Origin: Blasia pusilla
Taxonomy: Eukaryota > Marchantiophyta > Marchantiopsida > Blasiales
DNA length: 64,000 nucleotides
Direction of reading: 5' to 3'
Assembly (NCBI GenBank): GCA_050084515.1
Contig: CM114275.1
Span: forward strand, 20,336,001-20,400,000
Numbering within the stretch: the first letter of the stretch is position 1; every line of letters starts with the position of its first letter. A program made the translations under genes and the position numbers. The notes under the pieces were generated by a model. That model was not told where the DNA came from and did not search any database. It was given only the letters and a program-made list of their open reading frames with translations. Of this stretch, positions 1-12,600 are shown piece by piece.

Positions 1-711
1 GGATATGTGTAATCCGCAATCGAGCCCGCATCTGAGTCTACTCACAACCCGCCGTGTAGATCTATCTAACGGAGCCCAAGTCTACACATCGGGCTCGGGT
101 GCAGGCCGCGAGTATCTGGGCCTCCACGCACATGTCTATAGACACGTACTTTGTCCGCCTGCAACCTTCTCGCCTTCCCATATCCTCCCAAAAGTGTGAT
201 TGTAATGTAATTATGGTAGAAAAAATGAGATGTAAGAGTCATATTTGCTTAAGGAATGAGATGAGTTTGAGATTTAATTTTGACTATTGTGTGAGTACAA
301 AAAACCAAGTACTTAAGCTTCATGTCAATTGCAAAGTGTGGGCTTGTCAGACTAAATATTTAGAATGACTCTATTGAGATTGTGGATAACCATACATTGT
401 TTCCCTTTCCTAGTAGGGTAGTTATTGGTAGAGAAAACTTATTATTAGACTTCACTTGCCAACATCCATATTAAAAATGCTTAGTGAATAAATTATCTAG
501 AAGCCTTTCCTTTCCTCATGTGTGATTTTTATCCCGTGCACAACGGGGACATTATGCTAGTAAGGCATTAACGAACGATTTGAAAGCGAACTTGGACTTT
601 AAAAAAATACAATGAACAAAAGTGTTTTTCTTTCTTGTGCACTAAACAAGCAAGTGGAATAGTTTTGTCTATAAGACCAAAGGGAGGACCATTCCAATAC
701 AAATGTGTTAT
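1..711. other. Flanking DNA with no recognised gene
   Basis: This stretch lies upstream of the copia element. The first 180 bases are GC-richer than the rest. Only short open frames are present and none resembles a known protein. I see no repeat, RNA gene or promoter here that I can support. Confidence 0.5.
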
Positions 712-778
712 GTTGTAAAACATAATAACTTGGAGTTTACTATAGTGAAAAGTAAATGATAGAATTACTTAAAAAATA
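712..778 (+). repeat. 5' terminal direct repeat of the copia element
   Basis: The segment starting TGTAAAACATAATAACTTGG closely matches 5668-5735 and lies just before gag. It probably represents the shared part of the two LTRs. If this is the whole LTR it is unusually short. The 3' copy may continue further without a partner here. Confidence 0.7.
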
Positions 779-898
779 AATAAATAAAAGGTTATGGGCC
801 CACAGGGTATGATATCAGGCAATGTCTCAAGATACCTTGGTGTTAATCTGACCATGATACCTTTTGATGGGACTAACTAGAGACATTGGTCATTCCAA

Positions 899-1660
899 AT
901 GAAACTTCTTCATCAACAGAAGAGACTATGGGAGATTGTGTCTTCTGAGGTGAAAGACCCAGATGAGATCAAGGATTTTGAAAAGAAGAATGGTGATGCA
1001 TACTCCACCATTTGCCTTCATACAGAGTGGTCTATTGCTGAAACTCTTAGGGATGAGAGTCTAGCTTGGAGGGTTTGGTAAATCTTGCAAAATCAGTATG
1101 AGAAAGTTGATGTATGTAAAGGGTTACAACTATGGCAAGATTTCAGAATCATGGAGTTTGAGGAGGGTCAGAGCATGCAAGCGCATGTGGTGCAGGTTTG
1201 AGCCATACAGCTGAAGGTGAAAGCTGCACTACAACTTGACTTTGAAGGCAAGAATTCCATCTTGCATTTATTGGGAACATTACCTCCTAGGTTTAACACC
1301 ATCACCAAAATCCTTCCCAACAAGGATGCAAAGCTATCTTGGGAATACGTGACAACACAAGTCATTAGAGAGGATGAACAATGGAAGAAAGATCAAGAGG
1401 CAGATTTAGCTATGATGTTATCCCGCTTTAAGTTCAAACCTGCAAGGTGGACTTCTAATGAGAGGAGAGACACAAAAACAGATACATGAATTTTTTACAC
1501 TTGCAAGGAAAAGGGACATCTATCTCCTCAGTGTCCCAAAAATAAGAACTACAAGATGAAGAAGAAATTCATCAAGAGATCTCGCAAGGAGGGTGCAATG
1601 ATTGTTGAGCATGTTGCAAATTACTCGAGAATGGGGGTTAGTCACCAACAAGGAGGCCAA
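899..1660 (+). pseudogene. copia gag remnant
   Basis: Frame 2 gives gag-like protein interrupted by stops at 1079-1081, near 1200 and at 1487-1489. The 1217-1489 part contains the helical stretch typical of plant copia gag (LLGTLPPRFNTITKIL). Just after the third stop is a zinc-knuckle-like FYTCKEKGHLSPQC in which the first of the CCHC cysteines is replaced by Phe. The frame is lost near 1600-1660, where pol continues in frame 3. It would have formed the nucleocapsid of the element. Confidence 0.85.
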
Positions 1661-2812
1661 TCTCAAAAGTAAAGGTTGGTTTCTCGATTCTGGAGCTATT
1701 GGTCACATTTGCTATGACATAGAGCTTTTTTGTGAGTTTCATCCTGTGACAAGTCCTCAATATGTGAGATGTGGAAGTGGGAATAGAAATCCTGTGCTTG
1801 GGATTGGAAAAGTATCCATGAAATTTGATAGTGAGCATAGTCAAGATGGGATGTTAAACAATGTTCTTTTTGTACCAAAGTTCACAAAGAACTTGGTATC
1901 TGTGCATCGCCTGACAGAGAAAGACATTCTTGTATTATTCCTTGACGAAAGATGCATCATTCAAAAAGGAGAAGAAGTTCTCTATCATGGTGTGGGAGAA
2001 GAAAAGTTGTTTCGACTGGTGGAAACAACAAAAGTTGATGCAATGGTGGCTGCTGATGCTATGGTAGCTGAAAACACCAACAACATGAAACTCTGGCATC
2101 TTCGACTCGGCCATTTATCAGAGATCAACATTCGTTCTCTACAAAAGATGGTGGAAGGGTTGAAACTTCATGTTGATGGTAGATTGGAGTTTTGTAGAGC
2201 ATGTGCTGAGGGTAAATCTCACATATTGTTATTTCCCAAGAAATCTTTGAGTAGATCAACAAGTCTTTTAGATCTCATCCACTCAGATGTTTGGGGTTAC
2301 ATGACACAGAAGTCTCTAGGAGGAGCTGCTTGGTATGTGTCCTTTATGGATGATTATAGCAAAAAAAGCTTTGTGTATATGATGTAACATAATGGTGAGG
2401 TTCTTTATAAGTTCAAGAACTTTGTGGCAATGGTGGAGCTACAAACAGGAAGAAGAGTGAAGAAAATTCGCTCAAATGAAGGCAAGGAGAGGAACAAAGA
2501 GTTCTCCTCCTTTTTGCAACAAAAGGGGATTTTGGCTGATGTCACGACCCTGCACAGTCCCCTCGAGAATGGAGTAGCAGAGAGACTAAACAGAACTCTG
2601 TCAGAGAAGGCGTTGAGCATGCTCCAACATGCAAATCTCAGGAAAAGCATTTGGGGAGCTGTAATCAAGACTGCAAACTTTATGAGGAATGTAAGTCCTA
2701 CTAGTGCTTTGAATGGGATGACTCCATAAGAATGTTGGAGTGGTAAGAAATCAGATATCTCCCACCTGAGAGTCTTTGGTTGTCCAATTATATACATATC
2801 CCAAAGGAGCAA
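1602..2812 (+). pseudogene. copia protease-integrase remnant
   Basis: The frame begins inside the gag/pol boundary. The retropepsin active-site motif is WFLDSGAIGHIC (about 1678-1713). The GAG-pre-integrase zinc-binding HHCC follows as LWHLRLGHLS and CRACAEG. The integrase core shows the first Asp in LIHSDVWG and the Glu in NGVAERLNRT. The expected second catalytic Asp appears as Asn in IRSNEGKE. Stops at 2385-2387 and 2727-2729 break the frame. Catalysis would be lost even without the stops. Confidence 0.88.
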
Positions 2813-3097
2813 AGATCAAAACTCAGTAAGAAGGCTGAAAAGCTCATCTTTGTAGGATATGAGACTGGCTTGAAGGGATATGTTCTCTACAATCCAAAGA
2901 CTTGACAGTATGTTACAAGTAGAGATGTGCAGTTTGATGAAACCTAGGAAGGAGATCAGATGAAAATTTATGGAGAAGAGGGTGAATGATCATCACAACC
3001 GCAAGTTTCTTTTCATACAAGAACTCCAACAACTGACCTAGAAAGAGATGCAGATCAAACCTCGGGACCATCTAGTGGAGAATTCCGTTCAAAAAAT

Positions 3098-5640
3098 ATG
3101 AAGGTATATGTCAGGAGAAAGCAACAAGTTGTCCAAATTGAGGAGAATCATCAGGAATCCAACTTTCAGCCTGCTGAAGTACCAGGTACCTCTGAAGATG
3201 CACAAATTGAAGAAGTGGCAGAGACATTGCGAAGGAGATTTGGAAGAACGAGAACACCTATTGACAATATTGGGAGTTCATCATGAGAAACAAGCTCACT
3301 CCTCAATGGATGAAGAAGCTTGTCTTACTATGGATGGAGAGGATGAACCAAAAACACTTACACAGGCTATGAGCAGACTTGATTGGAGCAAGTGGGAGAT
3401 TGCCATTGATCAAGAGAAAAAGTCTCTTACAAAGAATGGCACATGGGAGTGGACTGATCTACCCAAAGACAGGAGATCCATTGGTTGCAAATGGGTTTTC
3501 AAGATCAAGAGAGGAGCTAACAATGAAGTGGTAAAGTACAAAGCTTGTCTTGTAGCAAAGGGTTTTAATTAACAAGTTGAAGTTGATTATACAAAGACCT
3601 TTGCTCAGGTAGCACGGTATGGTTCCATAAGGTTGCTTTTAGCTCTAGCTGCTGAAGAAGATTGGGAGGTGGAGCAATTAGATGTGGAGATTGCTTTTCT
3701 GAATGGAGACCTGAAGGAAACTATCTACATGGATGTTCCAGATGGGTATGATGGACATAGGGGCAATGCATGTTTGTTGAAGAAGGCATTGTATGGTCTT
3801 AAACAGGCTCCAAGAGCCTGGTATGAAAAGTTGGACTCTTACCTTAGGGACAAGGGGTTTTGTAGAGCTCATGCAGATTTGAGTGTTTACTGTTTTGTAG
3901 AGCTCTGATTTGAGGTACATTGTTTATTGTAGTTTATGTAGATGACCTCCAGTTGCTAGGCAAAAGTAAGAAAGCAATCTAGCAAGCAAAGGAAAATCTT
4001 TGCTCAGTCTTTGCTATGACTATCATAGACCTAGTGAAGTTCATTCTGTTGAAATCAGAATTCTATTTCCTCTCAGATCTACTTTTAAAACTTTTAAAAG
4101 GATAGAAAGATAGTAGATCCCGACAGGATCTTCCACTGAACCATGTACATGAGGGTAATCAGTTACAAATCTGAAAAGAGCAAATCTGAAATGGATTGCA
4201 TGTAGAACTGGTCTACAACTTCTATTGAGAACTGAGTGCTTGAAAAGCAACATCTTATTAGAATACACAAGTCCTGAAGAGAGGTGGTTGAAACCAAGAT
4301 GCAGGAGTTTGTGCTAGATTGGTTCTTGGAGCATTCTCCACACCAATGCACATTCCTTCTTAGTTGATCAAGGCACCAGCAGAGGTTCAGGTATATAGGA
4401 GCTAATCTCAAAACCCACAGCTTTAGAGGGCAAGAGTAGAAGTGAATCAAAAAAGAAGGGAAGAGAGTGGGAGTTGAATAGTTTCCTAAAAGAGACCAGC
4501 AGAAAGGACCACTGCATAGTAAGGCAAGGAGGAAGGGCCAACACAACAGGAGCAGGCCATCACACCAGGAATAGGCTAGCACATTATGAGCAGGACATCA
4601 CAACAGGCCAGCATAGCAAGGGTAGGCCAACACACCATGTGCACAATTAAACATAACCAAACTCACAAGAATAGTTAAAGAGATAACTAGTAAACTAACT
4701 GAGACTTGTAACTATGATAAACTTCCAACCATAGTTTGCAGAACTAACCATAGTTAAAAATTTGGAAGAAAGAAGTAGACAATTTTATGTGAAATTCTAA
4801 CACATTCTTGGAACTAAAGTTGAGAGGAACATAGCAGAAGGATGGATTAGACTCAGTCAGGCTCACTACATTGATGCGATGGTGACAAGGTATAGAATGG
4901 ATGAGGCAAAGCCACTTTCCACTGCGCTGGATCCTGGGTGGAAACTTGCCAAAATAGGTGCAGAGAGACAGGAGGAGAATGAGAATGTTGAAAACCTTCA
5001 ACATTTGTATCAAAGTGGAGTGGGTTCAATGATGTTTGCCATGGTTTGCACAAGGCCAGATATCTCATATGCAGTGGGAGCACTGGCCAGGTACACGTCT
5101 AAACCTACTCTCACACATTGGAGATGTGTAAAGAGAGTCTTACGATACTTGAAAAGTACCAAGTATGCATATCTCGGATATAGGAAACAAGGATGTTTTC
5201 CTACCTTGACTGGCTTCACAGGTGCTAGTTGGGGGGATGATCCTAACAACAACAGGTCTACTGGTGGATACGTATTTACATTGAGTGGTAGTGCTATCAG
5301 ATGGCGCAGCAAGCAACAAACATATGTTGCCTTGTCCACCACAAAAGCTGAGCTTATGACAACTTGAAATGCTACTCAAGAAGTAGTTTGGCTGAAGAGA
5401 TTGCTTGGGGAGGTTTGTTATAAGCAGAGTGATGGAGCTATATTGTATCGTGATAATACGGGAAGTATAAGTCTTCTCAAGAATATTGTTCACCATCCTA
5501 GGACTAAGCATGTAGATAATAGAAGAAGATTTATAGAGGAGAAAGAAAATCAGCAAATAGTCCAAATAGTATACTGTATGTTTGGCTGATATGGTGACAA
5601 AAGCATTGTCAAGAGAAATGCACAACAAATGTGCTCAGAA
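3098..5640 (+). pseudogene. copia reverse transcriptase-RNase H remnant
   Basis: The RT begins with the conserved GCKWVFKIKRG and continues through FLNGDLKETIYM and ALYGLKQAPRAWY. The catalytic YVDD lies at about 3935-3946 in another frame (frameshift between 3908 and 3930). The reading frame is interrupted at 4046 by the nested insert and resumes at 4804 as LGTKVERN. The RNase H part includes TRPDISYAVGALARY, an acidic segment GASWGDD, TTKAEL and YRDNTGSISL, with stops at 5365 and 5587. All this is Ty1/copia-type; none of it can be expressed as one protein. Confidence 0.9.
4047..4802. mobile_element. Solo LTR-like insertion inside the copia element, with 5-bp TSD
   Basis: The 756-bp segment starts TGTTGAAATC and ends TTCTAACA, the TG...CA ends of an LTR. 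It is flanked by an exact 5-bp repeat CATTC at 4042-4046 and 4803-4807. Removing the segment and one repeat would join the RT reading frame on the left (frame 2) with the RNase H frame on the right (frame 1 after the 761-bp shift). It has no recognisable coding capacity. A minus-strand ORF of 139 codons inside it resembles nothing. A solo LTR is the best reading; a small non-autonomous element is the alternative. Confidence 0.85.
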
Positions 5641-5667
5641 GATGGGGTTTATATTAAGTGGGAGTAT

Positions 5668-5740
5668 TGTAAAACATAGAACTTGGAGTTTACTATAATA
5701 AAAAGTAACTGATAGAATTACTTAAAATAAAATAAGATAT
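5668..5740 (+). repeat. 3' terminal direct repeat of the copia element
   Basis: It matches 712-778 with a few substitutions and one small gap. It is preceded by the purine-rich AAGTGGGAG, which fits a polypurine tract directly before a 3' LTR. The downstream boundary is uncertain, since the match to the 5' copy fades around 5735. Confidence 0.7.
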
Positions 5741-6649
5741 TATATCGGTCTTAACAAGTAAAATATTGGGTCACCATTTCAAGTGGTGCGATGGACATCA
5801 TCCACTTGCACTTTCATTTCCCACCTCAGGCGTCATTACATCATCCACTTGCATTACATAATCTTTTACTCCAATGAAACACCTTAAACTGCTCTTAGGA
5901 GACAGACTAGAACCCTGCCATCATAGACTCCATTCTCCTGTAGTTCGATGCCGTCATTCAACTATTCTGTCCTTCGATGAAAAAGTAGAGAAATGATTTA
6001 ACCATTGGGCATTTTTGTAATTCTCTTTGATTCTTTCCACCATGAATTTCACAAAAACAAACATATTCGCTCTTCAGTCTTTTAGAATCTGATCTTACCA
6101 CATGAAAGCCCTTACGTGTGGTCCATCTTCTTATGGAGATTCAGAAGCTAGGTCTGAATGTTTCATTTCCTGCATCCCAGACAGAGCTAGACGAATAGAA
6201 GACTCGAGTTACATCATGTCTACAGTTTTTCCTTATGGTCTATTTTACTAGCCTTGCGTGGACTTGCTGATAACCTATCTTCTAGGTTAGGTTTTTGTTG
6301 GGGACCCAGCCAAAGCTTATCTGCCTTGGATGAAATGCAGTTAGTGAGTGCAACACAGGACCTCTAGCAATAAAGGATATTACCCAAAAATAAAGATTCT
6401 GTTTCCGGCCCAATAGATAATTGAGGATAGAAAGCAATTTCATTTCAAAGTTCTGGCAGCGGACATGCGAAGAAGATGCAATGCAAATGTAATGACATCG
6501 GCCACAACAACTCGCCTCAAGATGAGATCAACAAAGTGTGCCACTGCCCACAAAGGTTTGGTAGTGTCTGATGCACCACTTTATTCAAATTTGAGATTCA
6601 GCAAGAAAAAATGGTTGCTCCTCTAATTGAGGATCACAGTGCAGCACAT
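5741..6649. other. Intergenic, including the 3' flank of the nardilysin-like gene
   Basis: No coding region is recognised. The phrase CATCATCCACTTGCA occurs twice (about 5797 and 5839). The right part presumably contains the 3' UTR of the minus-strand protease gene that ends at 6650. Its polyadenylation site cannot be placed. Confidence 0.5.
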
Positions 6650-9600
6650 TCACCTGGGAGCTGGATAACGCTCCAGGCTAGATTTGAAGGTTGTGATGTC
6701 GTCAATTTTGGAGCAGTGTTCAGGAGGATCTGCTTTTCGGTCCTGGTTGTTTATTTCATTGCTGTTGCCCCATATCTGAATACACAATTTTCTCTGCCCA
6801 GGAGAATCGGAACTGATATATTTAGAAAACCAATCCAGAATGTCGCTTTTTTCCAAGGTCTGGACTTCCATGGCTTCAAGCTTCCGTGACTCGAATAAAT
6901 ATCTGAAAATTTGGATCAGTTTGTTAGGATACATTCTATGTACTCCAAGTGCATAGACATGGTAATGTTGATACCATTATATGCGTCAACAATTTTTAAC
7001 AATCATGACCTACCAACATAGCCACACTTCAATCAGGTATACATGCATGCACTATGTTCTCCAAGTTGCCACTCACAGGGAGAAATCGAAAAAGATGATG
7101 TGATGGTGTGTACCTTTGATACCATATTTGTTCCCAGTGACGATCAGTTTCGTCAACCAGAGAATGATCTCGCTCCATTTTCTCTGCAATGAGTGCCTCC
7201 TTGTAGTTTGTAAACTCTTCATCACTCATCTGAGTCTGCAGTAAAGGGAGTGCTTGATGGTCAATGTTAAGCCCAATCTATTTTCGAATTTTTAAGTCAG
7301 GGGAGACATGCTCCATTGATGTCCGGATGCCTCCACTGACCTTGCCACTGTATACAGAGCAGGAATCTGAAGGGTTCATGAATCATGCATTGCTAAGACT
7401 GGGAGGGGAGTAAGAGATACCAAAATCTGTTGGATGGTTGCAATGAAAGCATTGATACGCTCTTGGAGATGATGTGGGGTGTACTTGGATGACTGAACAC
7501 GAAAGCAAAATCCCATGATGCAGTAAGTAACTCGCACGCCACAATCAACTCTATACCCCAGCTGCTCCTTTGTCCTGCAAATCCAATAACATATTAAGAT
7601 AAGTTTGATATACTCTTTTGATGGATGGATCAAAGGATGCTTTGGCATCATCATCTCAAAACTCGAAGTGATGGTGAATAAGAACTTGGCAGAGATGAAC
7701 TGAAGTAACAATCACTCCAAAGATTACCTCAGCTGGTTGAAGCATGGTTCGTACACAATTTCTTCAAATAGATCTAGTATTGCTTTACTCCGGATAGATT
7801 CCTTCCCCAAGTCTTGCTCCACTTGGAAGTACATCTACAATACCGTCCACAGATCTCAAGGAAAGTGAGACAACAAGCAGAAGGGAGCTTTTGTCTACTA
7901 CCACTGACTCACATACACTACAATCCACTTCCCAATGTGCAAAGTTCCACACAATTTGACCCACTTATGATGGTTCAGACACTACCTCGACGACTGAGTT
8001 ATCTTCAGATTCATTCTTGACGTTGGCAGTCAGTAAATGACACACGCCTGTTGGGATCTTGTTGACTAGTTCTTTTGTCCTCAATTCAGCCGGAAGCTCC
8101 TTTGAAACAAGAGAGCTCTTGAAAATATTGGCGATGTTCAGAGCTTCTTCTTCTGACAAGTTTCCATGGCAAAAGCCTTCCATAAAGGTCTGAAATCACA
8201 CACCAGGACATTCTTTAGACAAGCAAATCCTCAAAGTTTGATGAAACACTTATACTATTTTTCTTCATGCATCACATGTTCACAATGGCATATAGGTATC
8301 TTACAATTAGATCTTTGACAATGTTTGTACTTGTATCATTATCAAGAATGGTACCAACCTGCTCAAAAACCTTTGGAATGAAGTCAAGGACATCTTCCAG
8401 CGTAAGGGACAGGAGGCATGCAAGCTTGTCATCAGCATGCCAGAAACGCTCCTTCAGAATCTGTAACCTTAAGTACGCAGAATGTTTGAGGGGTTTCATG
8501 TTGGTATTTCTGTAGACCCTCTCCAGATCCTCTTTAATTACCTGCACGTTTAACATATCCAGTTCTCAAAACTAAATAAATTATTTTGGAATCTGTTTCT
8601 CATTTACCAGGTTGTAGCAAGTATAAAGGATCTAGATCTGGAACTGAAAAACAGAGTTTGAGACTTGGAGAAATCAAACAAATTCCAAAGAGAGGAAAAA
8701 CTTGACTGCTTCTGATTCAGCTTTAGTGAACAAATGATCACAATCCTACCTGAAAACGGTCAGCACTTGGTACAAAAGTTCTGTAAAGTTCTGCAATCTT
8801 GAGAGCAAGCACAGGGAGCTTCTCATTGAACCCAAAGAGCTTCAACTCAAGTTTGTCACCAGAAAACGACACAGACGACTCCAATTTTGCCACATTAGCC
8901 TGCACAACATAAGGTCGTGGTGGTCAGAACATAACTCATGATGTTCACTACAGACATCTGCCCACCTCACAAACCTTGCAAAACTTTGTCAACGACATTC
9001 ATACCAGATATATGGTCTCGTTGAGAGAATCTTCCAGGGTCTTGACGTAAATTTCCATCAGAACAGAGCCCCTTACACTTTCAACTGCTGCAGGGCAAGT
9101 TACAGCAAAGTATGTATTGGCCCTAGGAGTCTTGAATGTCCTATCCAGCTTGTACCACACTTTGAACAATGCATCATCCACTAGCACTTTTGGCACATCC
9201 TGGCTATCTGAACCAGTAGTGGGTGGTCCTGGACTGTAGAGGCTGAAATCATGGGGTATGAACTCATTCACAACCGGCATGTGTAAGGCAGGATCAACAT
9301 GTGGTGGATCTGCCCATATTTTGAGCAACTCCTCAGAAAGAGACTCAACGCAGTAGGGTACTTCAAACCATGGCTCAAACTGCACATCTGCAAACAAGGA
9401 ATCAAGGTCAGCGTAGCGTAAAAACCTTGCTCTAGCTAACATGAAATAAGCGGTATTCAGTGTCCCAACTTGGGAAGAGTGGAACGTCACCTGGAGAATT
9501 CTTATCAAACTCTTTGCTCACAACATCAAGGCGCATATTATCTGGATTTATGAGGGCTAGGAGATCATTGACAAGCTTGGGATCCCACTCTTCAAACGCA

Positions 9601-12600
9601 TAATCTCCGTAAATCACATGCTCTCCAGGGTAAAGATGCATATTCGCTGGCAGTCACATTTATTTACAAGAAAAGTCAGATTGAAACAATGGATGGATCA
9701 ATGAAGACTTGACACAAAACTCACATTGCCATCTTTCTTAGTCTAAAGACAGACTTTCACATGCACCTCCAATTCCAAAGCAAAAAATTGAGGACAATGA
9801 CGCCTGAAGTGCAATTTTAGTAAGTAAACCAGGACCTTAGCTAGAGAACAATGCACAGTTTAAGTGGAAAACTCTTTACATGCAAGGCGAACCACATAGT
9901 TATCAGCTGACTCCTCCTCAGCAAACTTAAATTCCATCATTCCCATGGCTTGCAACTCTTGAAACACCCACTCTTGGGGTCCGACTTCACGGAGCATCTT
10001 GACATACTGGAAAACGAGTCCAACCACATCCAATACCTGCGAATAATTTGACCAAAGGACACATGTAAGAAACTGGAGATTGAATCCAAGATCTATTGGC
10101 CACAGATGATATACAATGGCGAACAACACAGTCCTGTCTTGCACCTGAACAAAATTTTTAACCTTTCGTTTCCGATCAAGATGAGATGATGCAGATGACC
10201 ACATCTAAAAACATGTCTTGTTTTCTGAACTTGTCAAATAAAGGTCCACAGAAACCCCAACTCGTTTATAAAAGCATATGTAAGATTTCCACACGTAAAG
10301 AAAAACTCCATTCATGTAAGAATGTATACTTACTTTATCAAGACCAACAACTGTTAGATGAATATTGACATTGAACACATATCCAACAGTGCTCTTCTCA
10401 TACCCACCCTCACCCACTCCAGCTGACAGTCCCGTAGCAAATCCTTTCTCTTTCAGAAGTGAAAGTAAACTTCCAGCACCCTCTACACAAAAAGAAACCG
10501 CCAGTTAAAAACTATCATACATTTAGATCAAAAGCATTTATGTTTTGTTTCCTGGAATAGCTACACTTATCATGCACAAGCTACTCCATTCATCTCGGAG
10601 TTTTCTAAGCATCAACCTACATGCTTCATTACATTAGATGGAATTCCAGTAACCAAGTCATAGACAAAGTTTAGATGCTCTTGATTAGACAATTTGAAAT
10701 TGCTGGTTGAACACTCCAATGCACATGATAAGGACGATAGACTTACCATGTCCTACCAGATGCGAAAGATAATCTTGAGGCTTTTTCAAGTAGGAACTAT
10801 CAAGACAAGGTAAGGGCCACATGAGTGATAGGAGATGCTGCTCCTTCACTGACTCAATTCGGTACAATTTTCCCTTTTCCCATATGGGACCTGTCCTGGC
10901 AAAAGACGGCCCCTTTGAGCCACCTTCCTGTACCTCTCCAAACAACTCTGTGACCCAAAGCTTCAGCGTCTCCAATGGTTCTGTACAAAAGGAGAACCCA
11001 CCGAATCAAAACGCAATGCTACTGCTCCAACATTGCAAATCCAAGGAATGAGCATCCTGTTAGGGTTGGACACCATATTGAAAAGGGAAAGAAAAGTAAA
11101 GCAAGGGGTAGCCTACTCACCTCCACCAAGAATAGATAATTTCATGCGCCCTGCAAGATAATGTGCCTTGTAAAGCTCCAACATCTTGCCTCTAATATCT
11201 ATTCCTTGTGCCATGGGATCACCCAAACTCTTTTTGTTACCTGTTTTAGGACACTCAAGAATCAGGATTTCTCCACCAAACAAATGACAACATCTGATTT
11301 CTTGTTCCCTGAGTGCATGTCTAGGTCCCCAGGAGAAAGTATCAAGGCTACTCGACTTTACAAGAACCTTAGGGAGCATCTACATGTGCCAGTGCTTTTG
11401 CAGTGAATAGCTTCAACTGACACAACTGACACAATTGACATAAACATGTCCACATTCAGTGAACGGAACCATTGTGAAAGTAGAAAATGGATGACAAAAA
11501 TATTCCTACTTATTGATCCGGGACTTTTCCCCAGACCAGCTCAACTTGTAAACCAAAGGTAGGAGACAGTACCCCATGAAAACGTGTGAAATGGATGAGA
11601 AGGGTTAGCTGTGTGGCACTGTAATTGAAGAATTCGACAACTGTCACTCTGCAGCACCTGCTCGAATTCTGATGATTTTTGAACAACATCCAAACACATG
11701 TCCCATACAGAAGACCGAGTGAATTGCTCAACATCCCGTTAATACAGTGCACAAGATAGAAATGGAATTCAAAAACGATATTTGAGAACTTCAAGAAAAT
11801 CTAGAATACCATACCCCATCTCTACAGTATATCTAAATTTCCTGATGTGCACAATTTCAAATCTAGGATTGCTGAACAAAACTCTTCCGCTTTCTCCAGA
11901 ATGAATGGCTGAGTACCTGAATCTATAGCCTGGACTTCCCTATCCATGGCTTCTGCTTTAGCCAGGGGAGAAATGAAGAACTGGGAAAATCTGGTAGTGA
12001 ACAAACCCAGGTTGCCAATTAATAATGAGACGAATTAGGCAGACAATAAAAATATAACCCAAACCAGATTTCTCTGTAGAAGCTGCACAAGAATCACAGC
12101 CGTCTGGTGGAAAGTACCTCTCTAATGCAGGCTTCAGAAACTTTCGATTCACATCAAAGTGATAGCAGGTGACTTCTGTGTCAGTGAACGCATTTGAACC
12201 ACCCCCATGTTTTGACAGGAAGGCGTCATACTGCATGACGAGATCCAGGGATTCAGCTAACTTGTGTCAGATCTGTCGTCACAAGGAACCAGTCCATCCA
12301 TCACTTCCAAGATTAGTCAGACATGCTCATGTCTCATGAGTGGTCAACGAGGGAGTCACTGTAGGCGGCACTGAAGGGAAATGCAACAAGGGCCTAACTA
12401 AATTCTATATGTCAGGCTGATCTTATGACATCAAATTCATCCAGGATTCTGGTAGCATTACTGAACTGGGATGGGGTTGATTCACCTGTCCCAAAGAACA
12501 GTGATTGAGAAGACAAATCTTATGACCAGGCAACCTGTACCTGAGATAATGGAATACAGAAAGGATAAAAGAAGTCAAGCCACAGCTGCCTGGACTTGGG

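Larger units (their letters stand above)
712..5740 (+). mobile_element. Decayed Ty1/copia LTR retrotransposon with a nested insert
   Basis: All copia domains occur in the usual order on the plus strand: gag with a damaged zinc knuckle (about 899-1540), protease (about 1675-1720), integrase (about 2085-2700), reverse transcriptase (about 3390-4046) and RNase H (after 4803, to about 5590). The domain order places it in Ty1/copia, because integrase precedes RT. About 65 bp just upstream of gag (712-778) recurs just after RNase H (5668-5735) and is read as the surviving matched part of the LTRs. A weak initiator-Met primer-binding-like site lies near 815-826. At least eight in-frame stops and several frameshifts show that it is inactive. 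A 756-bp insert (4047-4802) splits the RT/RNase H region. Confidence 0.93.

Noticed and set aside
4163-4582. 139-codon minus-strand ORF within the nested insert
   Set aside because: It resembles no protein. The segment behaves as an LTR (TG...CA ends and target duplication), so the ORF is most likely chance.
11330-11365. A second DTFSWG peptide on the minus strand inside nardilysin intron 7, in the same frame as exon 8
   Set aside because: Exon 7 at 11668-11573 already supplies HTFSWG with proper splice sites and correct phase. The intronic copy has no GT donor and little DNA similarity to exon 7.
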